DNA of 64,000 nucleotides, taken from positions 62,001 through 126,000 of the forward strand of contig JAGAAI010000006.1 of assembly GCA_017615325.1 (NCBI GenBank), written 5' to 3'. This document shows positions 27,321-35,161 of this stretch, piece by piece (within the stretch, counting starts at the first letter, position 1; every line of letters starts with the position of its first letter). The stretch comes from Clostridiales bacterium. Its GTDB lineage: Bacteria > Bacillota > Clostridia > Saccharofermentanales > Saccharofermentanaceae. The notes beneath the pieces are model-generated. The model ran no database searches, had not been told where the DNA came from, and worked only from the letters and a program-made list of their open reading frames with translations. A program made the translations under genes and the position numbers.

Positions 27321-28106
27321 TTATTTTAGGATCACAAGATCAGATCTTTCGATGGGGCCTATTGGACGCTCTACCTTTATATCGAGCATCTCGACATTCT
27401 TGGCTTTCCATTCGGGATCCCAGTTAGTGCAGTAATCACACTTGCACTTCTTAACGCATGAGAAGTAATTGCCCTTGCAGTATCCGCAGTCAACATAGTT
27501 GATGAAATATCTGGAGTATCCCGTAAATCCGATAGAATTGAAATAGACCATATGGCAGTCGATCTGCTTTGAGGATACTAGTCTTACCGCTTCAACTATA
27601 GCCCACTCGGAATCCAGGGACCTTGCTCTGTAACACTGGCGCCTCTTCTGATTGACTGCCATAAACTGGTTCTTACGCAGAACTGTTGCCGTTACGGTCT
27701 TAGTCGGCCATCTCTTGCAGTTCATCCTGTTAAGCACAACACAGGCGATCATGGTCTTATCGGTTATATCATCTTTGCAGAATGCGCCTTCGCCTTCAAT
27801 GACACGGGCAAAGAGCTTATACTCCTCGACCTTCATCCCACAGGCTCTTGCCTTGACTTCAGAAGAGAAATAATAACGCTGCTCATCGGTGGAATACTGC
27901 CACATGAGATCGTACTTCTGCAGAGTATCTTCGTTATTCTTCTTTTTCTTGGGCCTGTATTCGATGTGATCAAAGTCGTGATCAAAGGCCAGCGCTGTCA
28001 CGCCGTCCATCGAAAGACATGTAAATACCACTACAACAGCAAGTATTATAGCCGTAATCTTACGTTTTAAAATAATGTACCTCTTTCCGCTTGCAGCTGA
28101 AAACAC
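27321..28106 (-). CDS. SleB-like cell-wall hydrolase (Hydrolase_2 family)
   Basis: The secreted protein (about 250-261 residues) has an N-terminal hydrophobic signal (KITAIILAVVVVFTCLSM). Its Hydrolase_2 core (EYKLFARVIEGEGAFCKD, TMIACVVLNRM, NQFMAV, AVRLVSSKQIDC) is the SleB/CwlJ family that cleaves peptidoglycan. The C-terminal part has a Cys-rich stretch (CGYCKGNYFSCVKKCKCDYC) unusual for the family. The start is uncertain. The frame opens with GTG at 28106 without a clear Shine-Dalgarno, whereas AAAGAGG at 28080-28086 is well placed for an ATT at 28073 or 28076 just before the signal peptide. Confidence 0.75.
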   Translation of the reverse strand: MFSAASGKRYIILKRKITAIILAVVVVFTCLSMDGVTALAFDHDFDHIEYRPKKKKNNEDTLQKYDLMWQYSTDEQRYYFSSEVKARACGMKVEEYKLFARVIEGEGAFCKDDITDKTMIACVVLNRMNCKRWPTKTVTATVLRKNQFMAVNQKRRQCYRARSLDSEWAIVEAVRLVSSKQIDCHMVYFNSIGFTGYSRYFINYVDCGYCKGNYFSCVKKCKCDYCTNWDPEWKAKNVEMLDIKVERPIGPIERSDLVILK

Positions 28107-28139
28107 CCAGATTCAGTCTGATCTTCATTCGGTTACAAG

Positions 28140-28168
28140 ATTATACAAGGGTTTTTTGCAGTTTTCAA
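28140..28168 (-). promoter_or_regulatory. Promoter of the cell-wall hydrolase gene
   Basis: Minus-strand TTGAAA (28163-28168), a 17-bp spacer and a perfect TATAAT (28140-28145). Transcription should start near 28133. The region between 28107 and the GH3 stop at 28216 holds no other feature I can recognise. Confidence 0.65.
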
Positions 28169-28215
28169 GAAAAGAGAACATATGTAATATTTCTGTATTA
28201 TTCGCGAAAAGCCGT

Positions 28216-30681
28216 TCACTTAAACATCTGCTCATAATCTTCAGGCGACTTACCGGCAATGCCGACTATCTCTATAACGAGGATGTTGCCATCATCGAGT
28301 TTTCGGGCATAAAAGTAGAAATACTGATCGAAGAGCGGGGCCCTTACGACATCTCTTACATATTCTTCTCCACAGAGAGTCACTTTCGTTCTGTCCTCAC
28401 GAACCTGCTTGATACCCGAAGAATCTGCAATGCCGTCAAGGAAGATACGGAAATCATCAAGATAGTCTTCCGCTGTATAATCCGTGTCACCGGAAATCCC
28501 TTTCTTAACATTCAGGAACTTTATGTCGATATTCTCGGTCGTGGTCATGAACGATGTGTCCAGCAGTTTGGAAGATTCGCGATTCAGATCCTTCTCACGG
28601 GTGCATTGAGATAACAGATTCTTCATGGCAAGGACCTGATCCCTCTCCCCTACCGGCACCATGTTGGAGGGAACATTTAAGGAAAGATCTGCATAGCTGT
28701 TTGTATAGACATCGTCCTTGAACTCACCCTTTGTATAAGCCGTGCCTTTCATCAATTCACTATCAGTTCCGCCATCTTTTGCCGGATCCTCGATGTCACC
28801 TGATCTGTATTTTCGAAAACGGTATGTGAACGGCTCGGGCTTATTATCGGGGTCCTTAGGCACAAAATCATCGGCATAGGTCAGGCCGTATCCTGTTGGA
28901 AATAAACAGTCACTGCTTCCGATCTGATCCAGCGACTCATACCAGGGCGACGGAAGTTTACCCTTAAAACCGGAATAGCCGCAGAGAACATCGGAGATCC
29001 CTTTGCCTTCAGACCCGGGAAGATAGCACATAACAACACTGTCCCAACTGTCGAGATCACTCCGGTCGAGGATTACATGGCGGCCTGCGACTATACAGGT
29101 TACTGTCGGTTTGCCCATGGCCTTTACAGCATCGATCATATCCCTGTTGTCCGCAAGGCCTAGCTTGCCGCAGAGTTCAAGATCTTCCGTATCACCGTTC
29201 CATTCAGCGTATGCCTGCTCACCCACGCAAAGTAAAACAACGTCGGCTTTAGCAGCATCTAAAGGATCTGTGATAACTTCAACACCATAGGATGATGCAT
29301 ATTTCTCAAAAGTTTCTTTTATTGTCGTCACGCCACGGATCTCATTTGTTTGCGCGCCGTTCCAGTCCAATGTCCAGCCACCGCACTGCGCGGCTCTGTC
29401 GTCTGCAGCAGGACCTGTGATATATATCTTTGTTCCCTCCTTGAACGGAAGGATATCATTGTCATTTTTGAGCAGGACAAGACTTTCTTCGACCAATTTC
29501 TCCGCAACTGCCCTGTATTGCATGGAACCGACACCTTTTTGTAAAGGATCTACCGTCTTAAACAGGGGATCATCGAAAACACCTGCATCCTTTTTTACTC
29601 TTATTATCCTGGTCACCGCATCATTCACGCGTTCCTCTTTTATCTTTCCGCTTTCAACCGCTCCGACGATTATCTGTCTTGCCTCATCGAATCTGTCAGG
29701 CTCCATTAACATGTCGATACCTGCATTGACACTCTTTACTACCTGCTCCTCATAATTATCTCCGCTTATGTTTCCTACCGAACCCCAGTCGCTTACTATA
29801 AAGCCCTTAAAGCCCATCTCATCCTTCAGCTTCATGATGTACTCTTTATTCTCGTGCATCTTCAGTCCGTTAAGCGATGAATGGCTGACCATGATGGTCT
29901 GGACGCCGGCATCGATCTGGGCCTGGTAGACCTTAAGGAGTTCATTGATCTCATCTTCCGACAAACTGGCATCTCCACGGTCGATAAGCATGTTGACCTC
30001 GCTCTGTTCACCGGTTCCGTACACTACGTTGCCGTCTGCCAGATAATGTTTTGCGCAGGCTATAAGACCGCCGTCGATAAGACCTTTTGTATATGCCGTG
30101 GAAATCCTGGTTATCAGATCAAGATCAGAACCGTAAGATTCATATGTCCTTCCCCAGCGGGGATCTTCTGATTGAGCAACAACAGGCGAGAAATTCCAGA
30201 TCATATGGCAGAGTCTGGCTTCTTCGGCCGTAATAAGACCTTCCTGATAAGCCAGGTCTTCGTTATTAGCTGCTCCCACCCATATGTTATGCGGGAAATA
30301 TATTGCATTAATACAGTAATTAACACCATGAACGTCATCCTGACCATAGATCATTGGGATACCGCTTTCTGACATGAGCGCACCCTTCTGAAAATCATTG
30401 ATAAGTGAACGCCATTCATACGATTCAATAGGCCCATTGGGAGTTGACAGGACACTGCCGTAATCGTTATCTTTCATGGCATAGGGATCAGTATTATAAA
30501 CAGCAGGCTGCACCATCTGTGCCGCTTTCTGTTCGACAGTGAGTTCAGAGACGATCTCTTCCGGGGTCATCTCAGCATACTGATGATATTTTAAGTTTGC
30601 GTCATTATAGTACATGCCGCCACAGGAGACAGCCGACAAAAACATTATCGATGTGATGATCAATGATATGACTTTACGCAT
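28216..30681 (-). CDS. GH3 glycosidase lipoprotein (copy 1), probable beta-glucosidase
   Basis: The 821-residue lipoprotein (lipobox AVSC) has a GH3 TIM barrel (GIPMIYGQDDVHGVNYC, RTYESYGSDL, ACAKHYLADGNVVYGTGEQ) with the nucleophile Asp in GFIVSDWGS. A GH3 C-terminal sandwich follows (LVLLKNDNDILPF, GRHVILDRSDLDSWDSVVMCYLPGSEGKGISDVL-type). The pattern is that of plant/bacterial beta-glucan exohydrolases and BglX, not NagZ. The last ~175 residues are a domain shared with the next three genes. The ATG at 30681 is preferred over upstream codons because the lipoprotein signal follows it. A hairpin separates it from copy 2, so it may have its own promoter. Confidence 0.88.
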   Translation of the reverse strand: MRKVISLIITSIMFLSAVSCGGMYYNDANLKYHQYAEMTPEEIVSELTVEQKAAQMVQPAVYNTDPYAMKDNDYGSVLSTPNGPIESYEWRSLINDFQKGALMSESGIPMIYGQDDVHGVNYCINAIYFPHNIWVGAANNEDLAYQEGLITAEEARLCHMIWNFSPVVAQSEDPRWGRTYESYGSDLDLITRISTAYTKGLIDGGLIACAKHYLADGNVVYGTGEQSEVNMLIDRGDASLSEDEINELLKVYQAQIDAGVQTIMVSHSSLNGLKMHENKEYIMKLKDEMGFKGFIVSDWGSVGNISGDNYEEQVVKSVNAGIDMLMEPDRFDEARQIIVGAVESGKIKEERVNDAVTRIIRVKKDAGVFDDPLFKTVDPLQKGVGSMQYRAVAEKLVEESLVLLKNDNDILPFKEGTKIYITGPAADDRAAQCGGWTLDWNGAQTNEIRGVTTIKETFEKYASSYGVEVITDPLDAAKADVVLLCVGEQAYAEWNGDTEDLELCGKLGLADNRDMIDAVKAMGKPTVTCIVAGRHVILDRSDLDSWDSVVMCYLPGSEGKGISDVLCGYSGFKGKLPSPWYESLDQIGSSDCLFPTGYGLTYADDFVPKDPDNKPEPFTYRFRKYRSGDIEDPAKDGGTDSELMKGTAYTKGEFKDDVYTNSYADLSLNVPSNMVPVGERDQVLAMKNLLSQCTREKDLNRESSKLLDTSFMTTTENIDIKFLNVKKGISGDTDYTAEDYLDDFRIFLDGIADSSGIKQVREDRTKVTLCGEEYVRDVVRAPLFDQYFYFYARKLDDGNILVIEIVGIAGKSPEDYEQMFK

Positions 30682-30769
30682 GTGATATACTGCCCCTCCC
30701 TTTTTATCAAGCATATCAGCCTGAATACATTTTACATTATTTAGACCGCAGGTAAACACCAAAACCAAA

Positions 30770-30811
30770 AGACATAACGAGCTGACTTGCCCAAAGGCAA
30801 GCCAGCCCGTT
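30770..30811 (-). terminator. Terminator between GH3 copies 2 and 1
   Basis: A 16-bp stem with a 4-nt loop (arms 30776-30791 and 30796-30811). Read from the minus strand its two irregular positions become G-U pairs, which supports transcription in that direction. A modest run TCTTTTGGTTTT follows. It lies 28 bp past the stop of GH3 copy 2. Confidence 0.65.
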
Positions 30812-30839
30812 TGTTAAGGAGATTTGCTCAAACGATCGG

Positions 30840-33323
30840 TTATTTAAACAGCTTCTCATATTCAGAAGGATCGCAGTCTTTAAAGAAACAGATCTCAATG
30901 ATGCTCATCAGCTTATCATCTATTTTTCTTGCGTAGAAACATACTGTCTGATGAGGGCCGCCTTCCTGGGACAGTATCAGATACTGTCTCGTATATTCGT
31001 TATCGGCAAGTTTGACCTTAGTCCTGCCTTTGTTTTCAATATTTATGTTGTACTTATTTAAGTTTGTCTCCAGGCACTTGATGTCAAAATCCAAATAATC
31101 ATCCTCATTGAAGTCAGGATCATCAGGAGCAGCCAGTTCCAGATTTATAAAATCAAAGGCCATACTGTTTCCGCTGTTGTCAAAACAGGCATCCCAGACT
31201 TTGGCCGATTCGATCTGCAACTCCTTCTCGTCGGTGATCTCAGCTAAATTCTCTTTTCTGCCAGCGTTCAGTTCTTCATCACTGACCTGGAGCTCATCGG
31301 CCGGGATGGAAACACGGATGTTTGCATAATCATTAACATAATCTCCGTCTTTGAAGAGACCCTTGGTGTAATTCGTTCCTGCCATGATATCTTCTTCCGG
31401 CTTTTCTTCAGAAGGTTTATCATCTGTCGCATCGGGTTCGGTCCTGGCATTAAACCCATCCCCATAGTTTAGACCGTATCCCTTTTCAAGGAAGCATTTA
31501 TCCGTTCCGATCTCATCAACAGAACCATACCAGGGTGAAGGCAGCTTACCCGTAAAGTCGGCGCAGCCGCAGAGGACATCAGAGATACCCTTGCCTTCTG
31601 AACCGGGGAGATAACACATAACGACGCTGTCCCAGTTACCGTAATCCTTCTTGTCCAGTATGACTTGTCTTCCCGCTACGATACAGGTTACCGTGGGCTT
31701 GCCCGATCTTGCTGCATCATCTATCGCCTTCCTGTTGCCCGAAAGTCCTAACATACCGCAGAGCTCAAGATCTTCCGTATCGCCGTTCCACTCGGCATAG
31801 GACTGTTCTCCTATACAGAGGAGCACTATGTCACAATCCTTGATATCTTTGACGATCTCAATACCATAATCTTTGGCATATCTTTCGAAAGCTTCCGTAA
31901 TCGTCGTAACACCTTCGACATCTATTGAAGGAGCATTGTTCCAACCTACGGTCCAGCCGCCGCACTGTACCTGACCGTTATCTGCTGCAGGGCCTATGAT
32001 ACAGACCTTGCTGCCTTCCCTGACAGGAAGAGTCTTCTTGTCGTTCTTAAGAAGGACCAGACTCTCCTCGACGAGTTTTTCAGCAACTTTCCTGTATTCA
32101 GGAGAACCCGTCTCTGACTTCTCCGTCTTAAGGTCTTTAAGCATAGGATCATCGAAAAGTCCTACATCCTTCTTGACCTTGATTATCCTCGTTACGGCAT
32201 CGTTTACACGGTCCTCACTTATATCGCCGCTTCCGACTGCTTCAACTATGATCTGCTTTGCTTCTTCGAAGCGGTCTGTCTCCATCAGCATATCGATACC
32301 GGCATTGACGCTCTTTATTACCTGTTCCTTATAGCTTGCAGCGGGGATGTTCTGTATAGAACCCCAGTCACTTACGATAAAGCCCTTAAAACCCATCTCA
32401 TCCTTGAGTTTCATGATGTACTCTTTGTTTTCGTGCATCTTGACGCCGTTAAGGGATGAGTGGCTGATCATGATCGTCTGAACGCCTGCATCTATCTGAG
32501 CCTGATAGACCTTGAGGAGCTCGTTGATCTCCTCGTCGGAGAGCCGGGCATCGCCCCTGTCTATCAGCATCTTGATGTCACCCTGTTCACCCGTACCGTA
32601 TTTGACATTACCGTCAGCAAAGAAATGCTTCGTGCAGGCAACGATGCCGCCGTCGATCAGACCCTTGGTATATGCAGTGGAAAGTCTTGTAATGATATCA
32701 AGATCTGATCCATAGGATTCGTATGTCCTTCCCCAGCGGGGATCTGCCGACTGGGCAACTACTGGTGAGAAGTTCCACATCATATTGCAGATCTTAGCCT
32801 CGTCAGCCGTGATAAGTCCTACCTGGTAAGCAAGTTCCTCATCGTTAGCTGCTCCCTGGCCGATGTTATGCGGGAAATAAACTGCGTTGACGCAGTAATT
32901 AACACCATGCACGTCATCCTGCCCGTAGATAAACGGGATACCGCTTTTAGAATCGATGGCAGCCTGCTGAAAACCTGATATTATATCTCTCCACTCGGAT
33001 GCCGTTGTCGGGCCTGATGTGGACAATATGCTGCCGTAGTCATGGAGCTTCATATCTTCATTGCTCGTCATGTAGATGGCCGGCTGGACCATCTGATAAG
33101 CCTTCTGCTCCAGAGTCATCTCAGCAACGATCTCTCCGGGAGTCATCCCGGCATAACGCTGATACTTGATCTCCTCAGGTTCAGTTGTTTCCTTGGGAGC
33201 CTCGGCCGTAGTTGTAGTTTCCGTATTTGCAGCTGTCGTCGTAGTCTCGGCAGGCTGCATTGTACATGAGCTCACCGATAACAAGACAGCTAATGACATT
33301 ATCGATGCAATTGCCTTTTTCAT
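30840..33323 (-). CDS. GH3 glycosidase lipoprotein (copy 2), probable beta-glucosidase
   Basis: The 827-residue lipoprotein (lipobox VSSC) has a Thr-rich linker (AETTTTAANTETTTTAEAP), a GH3 barrel (GIPFIYGQDDVHGVNYC, CTKHFFADGNVKYGTGEQ, nucleophile Asp in GFIVSDWGS) and a GH3 C-terminal domain (SLVLLKNDKKTLPV, CIGEQSYAEWNGDTEDLEL). It is strongly similar to copies 1 and 3, so they are paralogues from local duplication. The shared tail spans about the last 180 residues and ends FYARKIDDKLMSIIEICF...YEKLFK. It follows the serine hydrolase gene by 28 bp. Confidence 0.9.
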   Translation of the reverse strand: MKKAIASIMSLAVLLSVSSCTMQPAETTTTAANTETTTTAEAPKETTEPEEIKYQRYAGMTPGEIVAEMTLEQKAYQMVQPAIYMTSNEDMKLHDYGSILSTSGPTTASEWRDIISGFQQAAIDSKSGIPFIYGQDDVHGVNYCVNAVYFPHNIGQGAANDEELAYQVGLITADEAKICNMMWNFSPVVAQSADPRWGRTYESYGSDLDIITRLSTAYTKGLIDGGIVACTKHFFADGNVKYGTGEQGDIKMLIDRGDARLSDEEINELLKVYQAQIDAGVQTIMISHSSLNGVKMHENKEYIMKLKDEMGFKGFIVSDWGSIQNIPAASYKEQVIKSVNAGIDMLMETDRFEEAKQIIVEAVGSGDISEDRVNDAVTRIIKVKKDVGLFDDPMLKDLKTEKSETGSPEYRKVAEKLVEESLVLLKNDKKTLPVREGSKVCIIGPAADNGQVQCGGWTVGWNNAPSIDVEGVTTITEAFERYAKDYGIEIVKDIKDCDIVLLCIGEQSYAEWNGDTEDLELCGMLGLSGNRKAIDDAARSGKPTVTCIVAGRQVILDKKDYGNWDSVVMCYLPGSEGKGISDVLCGCADFTGKLPSPWYGSVDEIGTDKCFLEKGYGLNYGDGFNARTEPDATDDKPSEEKPEEDIMAGTNYTKGLFKDGDYVNDYANIRVSIPADELQVSDEELNAGRKENLAEITDEKELQIESAKVWDACFDNSGNSMAFDFINLELAAPDDPDFNEDDYLDFDIKCLETNLNKYNINIENKGRTKVKLADNEYTRQYLILSQEGGPHQTVCFYARKIDDKLMSIIEICFFKDCDPSEYEKLFK

Positions 33324-33351
33324 ATCAATCCCTCCGTTTCACTAAGCCTTT

Positions 33352-35091
33352 TTATTTGAACAGTTTCTCGTAATCAGCAGGAGCTGCGTCTTCGTAGAAA
33401 GCAATGATCCAGATAACGCTCATGACCTTATCGTCGACCATCCTTGCATATAAGAAAGACTTCTCAGGGAGTTCGACATAACTGTCGTAGCCCGAATATA
33501 CCTGTCTTACATACTCGTTCCCTCCGAACGTAACTGTCTGTCTTCCCTCATTCTTATCCCAGCCGATCTCTTCTGTCATGTTCATAGCGCAGAAGTCATC
33601 AAGATAGTCTTCCACCGTGTAGGCCTGTCCGTCCATAGCGGCAAGTTCAACATTAACGTACTTGAAGTGAACGTTATCGTGGATATTATCGTCAATGCTG
33701 TAGAAGGAACAGTCCCATCTTGTCGCAGCCTCACGGCGCTTGTCACGTTCCTCATCGCATCCTGCTACGATCTCGGATGTATCAGAGATCTTATCTTCAG
33801 GGATCTGCTGATATCCTTCAGGAATTTCAACCTTGATGCCGGCAAATTCATTGCTGTATACGTTGTTCTCGAAAACGCCCTTCTTAAAGTCCGTACCTTC
33901 CATGGGATCTGTCACATCTCCCTTATGGACTGAACCGGTCCTTTCAAGTCTTATCTCATAGATATGCCCGAACTCATCAGATTCGATGATCCTGTTTAAG
34001 GTCTGGCAGGTAAAAGACGATCCGTCGTGCATGTACCCTGTTTCCTTCTTCATTAAGCCACAACAGTATCCGTTATCGTCAGTAAGAAGAGTCTTCATGG
34101 ATTGCTCATTAAGGAGCTTGCCCGTGAAAAGCGCTCTATCGAACTTGATCATATCCGTAAGGCATGAATGGATACCGCTGTCGCCCCTGTAGTTGTTGGG
34201 GCCGGCAGGATACCCGGACTTGTCGGTAAATCCGTATTGGGCAAGTTCTTCAAAATCGACAGGAACATATGTCATGTCATCTTTAGCCATTGATGAGGTC
34301 TTCGTCATGCCGCACTTATCAAAGATCATCTCTTTAACGTAATCGCAGTATTTCATTCCTGACACCTTCTCGATAACGAAAGCAAGAATATGATAGTTGC
34401 TGTTGCTGTATTCGTATTGAGTTCCGGGCTCGAAATTAAGAGGAGCTTTATACAAAGCCTGCAGGAATTCCTCATCGCCGATCTTATCAAGAAAGATGTC
34501 GCTTAATTTCTTATTCGCTGCATCCGCGCCTGATATATTCCAGAAAGGATCAGGATCGTTGCAGTAATCAGGGATCCCCGATTTCATGTGAAGAAGATTA
34601 TATATCGTTATCTTCTTCCCTGTCTCATATTCAGGGAAATACTTATCGAGAGTATCCTCCAATGTAAGCTTTCCGTCTTCAGCCAGCTTTATAACTGCGA
34701 CAGCCGTAAAGGTCTTACTTACGGAAGCCATATCAAAGATAGTATCCTGCGATGTGATCGTAGTCCCGTCCTTCTCTGATGCATCTTCGCAATAAAGATA
34801 TAGAACATCCTCATCTGTTGCAACCAGATACGCTCCGTTGCAGCGTTCCTTGCTGTATGACTCAACTATATCTGAGTATTTGGACTCAGGATTAATCCAC
34901 GACCGTTCTTCCGCTGCAAGCTTTATCTTAGACAGCGAATATTCTGATTCTATTTCTGCTTCAGTCACAGTTGTCGGCTCTGCATCAGGTTCAGAAGTCT
35001 CCGATGTCGTCCCGCCTTCAGGTCTTACAGTGCACGATGCAAACGAAAGGAGCATTATCCATGCCATTATTCCCGTAATTTGTTTTTTCAT
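33352..35091 (-). CDS. Beta-lactamase-fold serine hydrolase lipoprotein
   Basis: The 579-residue lipoprotein (lipobox FASC) has a class C beta-lactamase / D-peptidase fold. The SxxK motif is S123-K126 in ASVSKTFTAV, YxN lies in YEYSNSNYHILAF, and the third motif is HDGSS (HxG variant). Related enzymes are esterases, D-aminopeptidases or muropeptide amidases such as Bacillus AmiE; the substrate here is unknown. The last ~180 residues are the same tail domain as in the neighbouring GH3 proteins. The ATG at 35091 has a GGAGGGT site; the longer frame overlapping GH3 copy 3 has no support. Confidence 0.88.
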   Translation of the reverse strand: MKKQITGIMAWIMLLSFASCTVRPEGGTTSETSEPDAEPTTVTEAEIESEYSLSKIKLAAEERSWINPESKYSDIVESYSKERCNGAYLVATDEDVLYLYCEDASEKDGTTITSQDTIFDMASVSKTFTAVAVIKLAEDGKLTLEDTLDKYFPEYETGKKITIYNLLHMKSGIPDYCNDPDPFWNISGADAANKKLSDIFLDKIGDEEFLQALYKAPLNFEPGTQYEYSNSNYHILAFVIEKVSGMKYCDYVKEMIFDKCGMTKTSSMAKDDMTYVPVDFEELAQYGFTDKSGYPAGPNNYRGDSGIHSCLTDMIKFDRALFTGKLLNEQSMKTLLTDDNGYCCGLMKKETGYMHDGSSFTCQTLNRIIESDEFGHIYEIRLERTGSVHKGDVTDPMEGTDFKKGVFENNVYSNEFAGIKVEIPEGYQQIPEDKISDTSEIVAGCDEERDKRREAATRWDCSFYSIDDNIHDNVHFKYVNVELAAMDGQAYTVEDYLDDFCAMNMTEEIGWDKNEGRQTVTFGGNEYVRQVYSGYDSYVELPEKSFLYARMVDDKVMSVIWIIAFYEDAAPADYEKLFK

Positions 35092-35161
35092 ATACACCCT
35101 CCCCAACATCACTGCTTGATCTTTCCGATCAGTTCCTTGAACATCTGGAACGGGCCATCCA

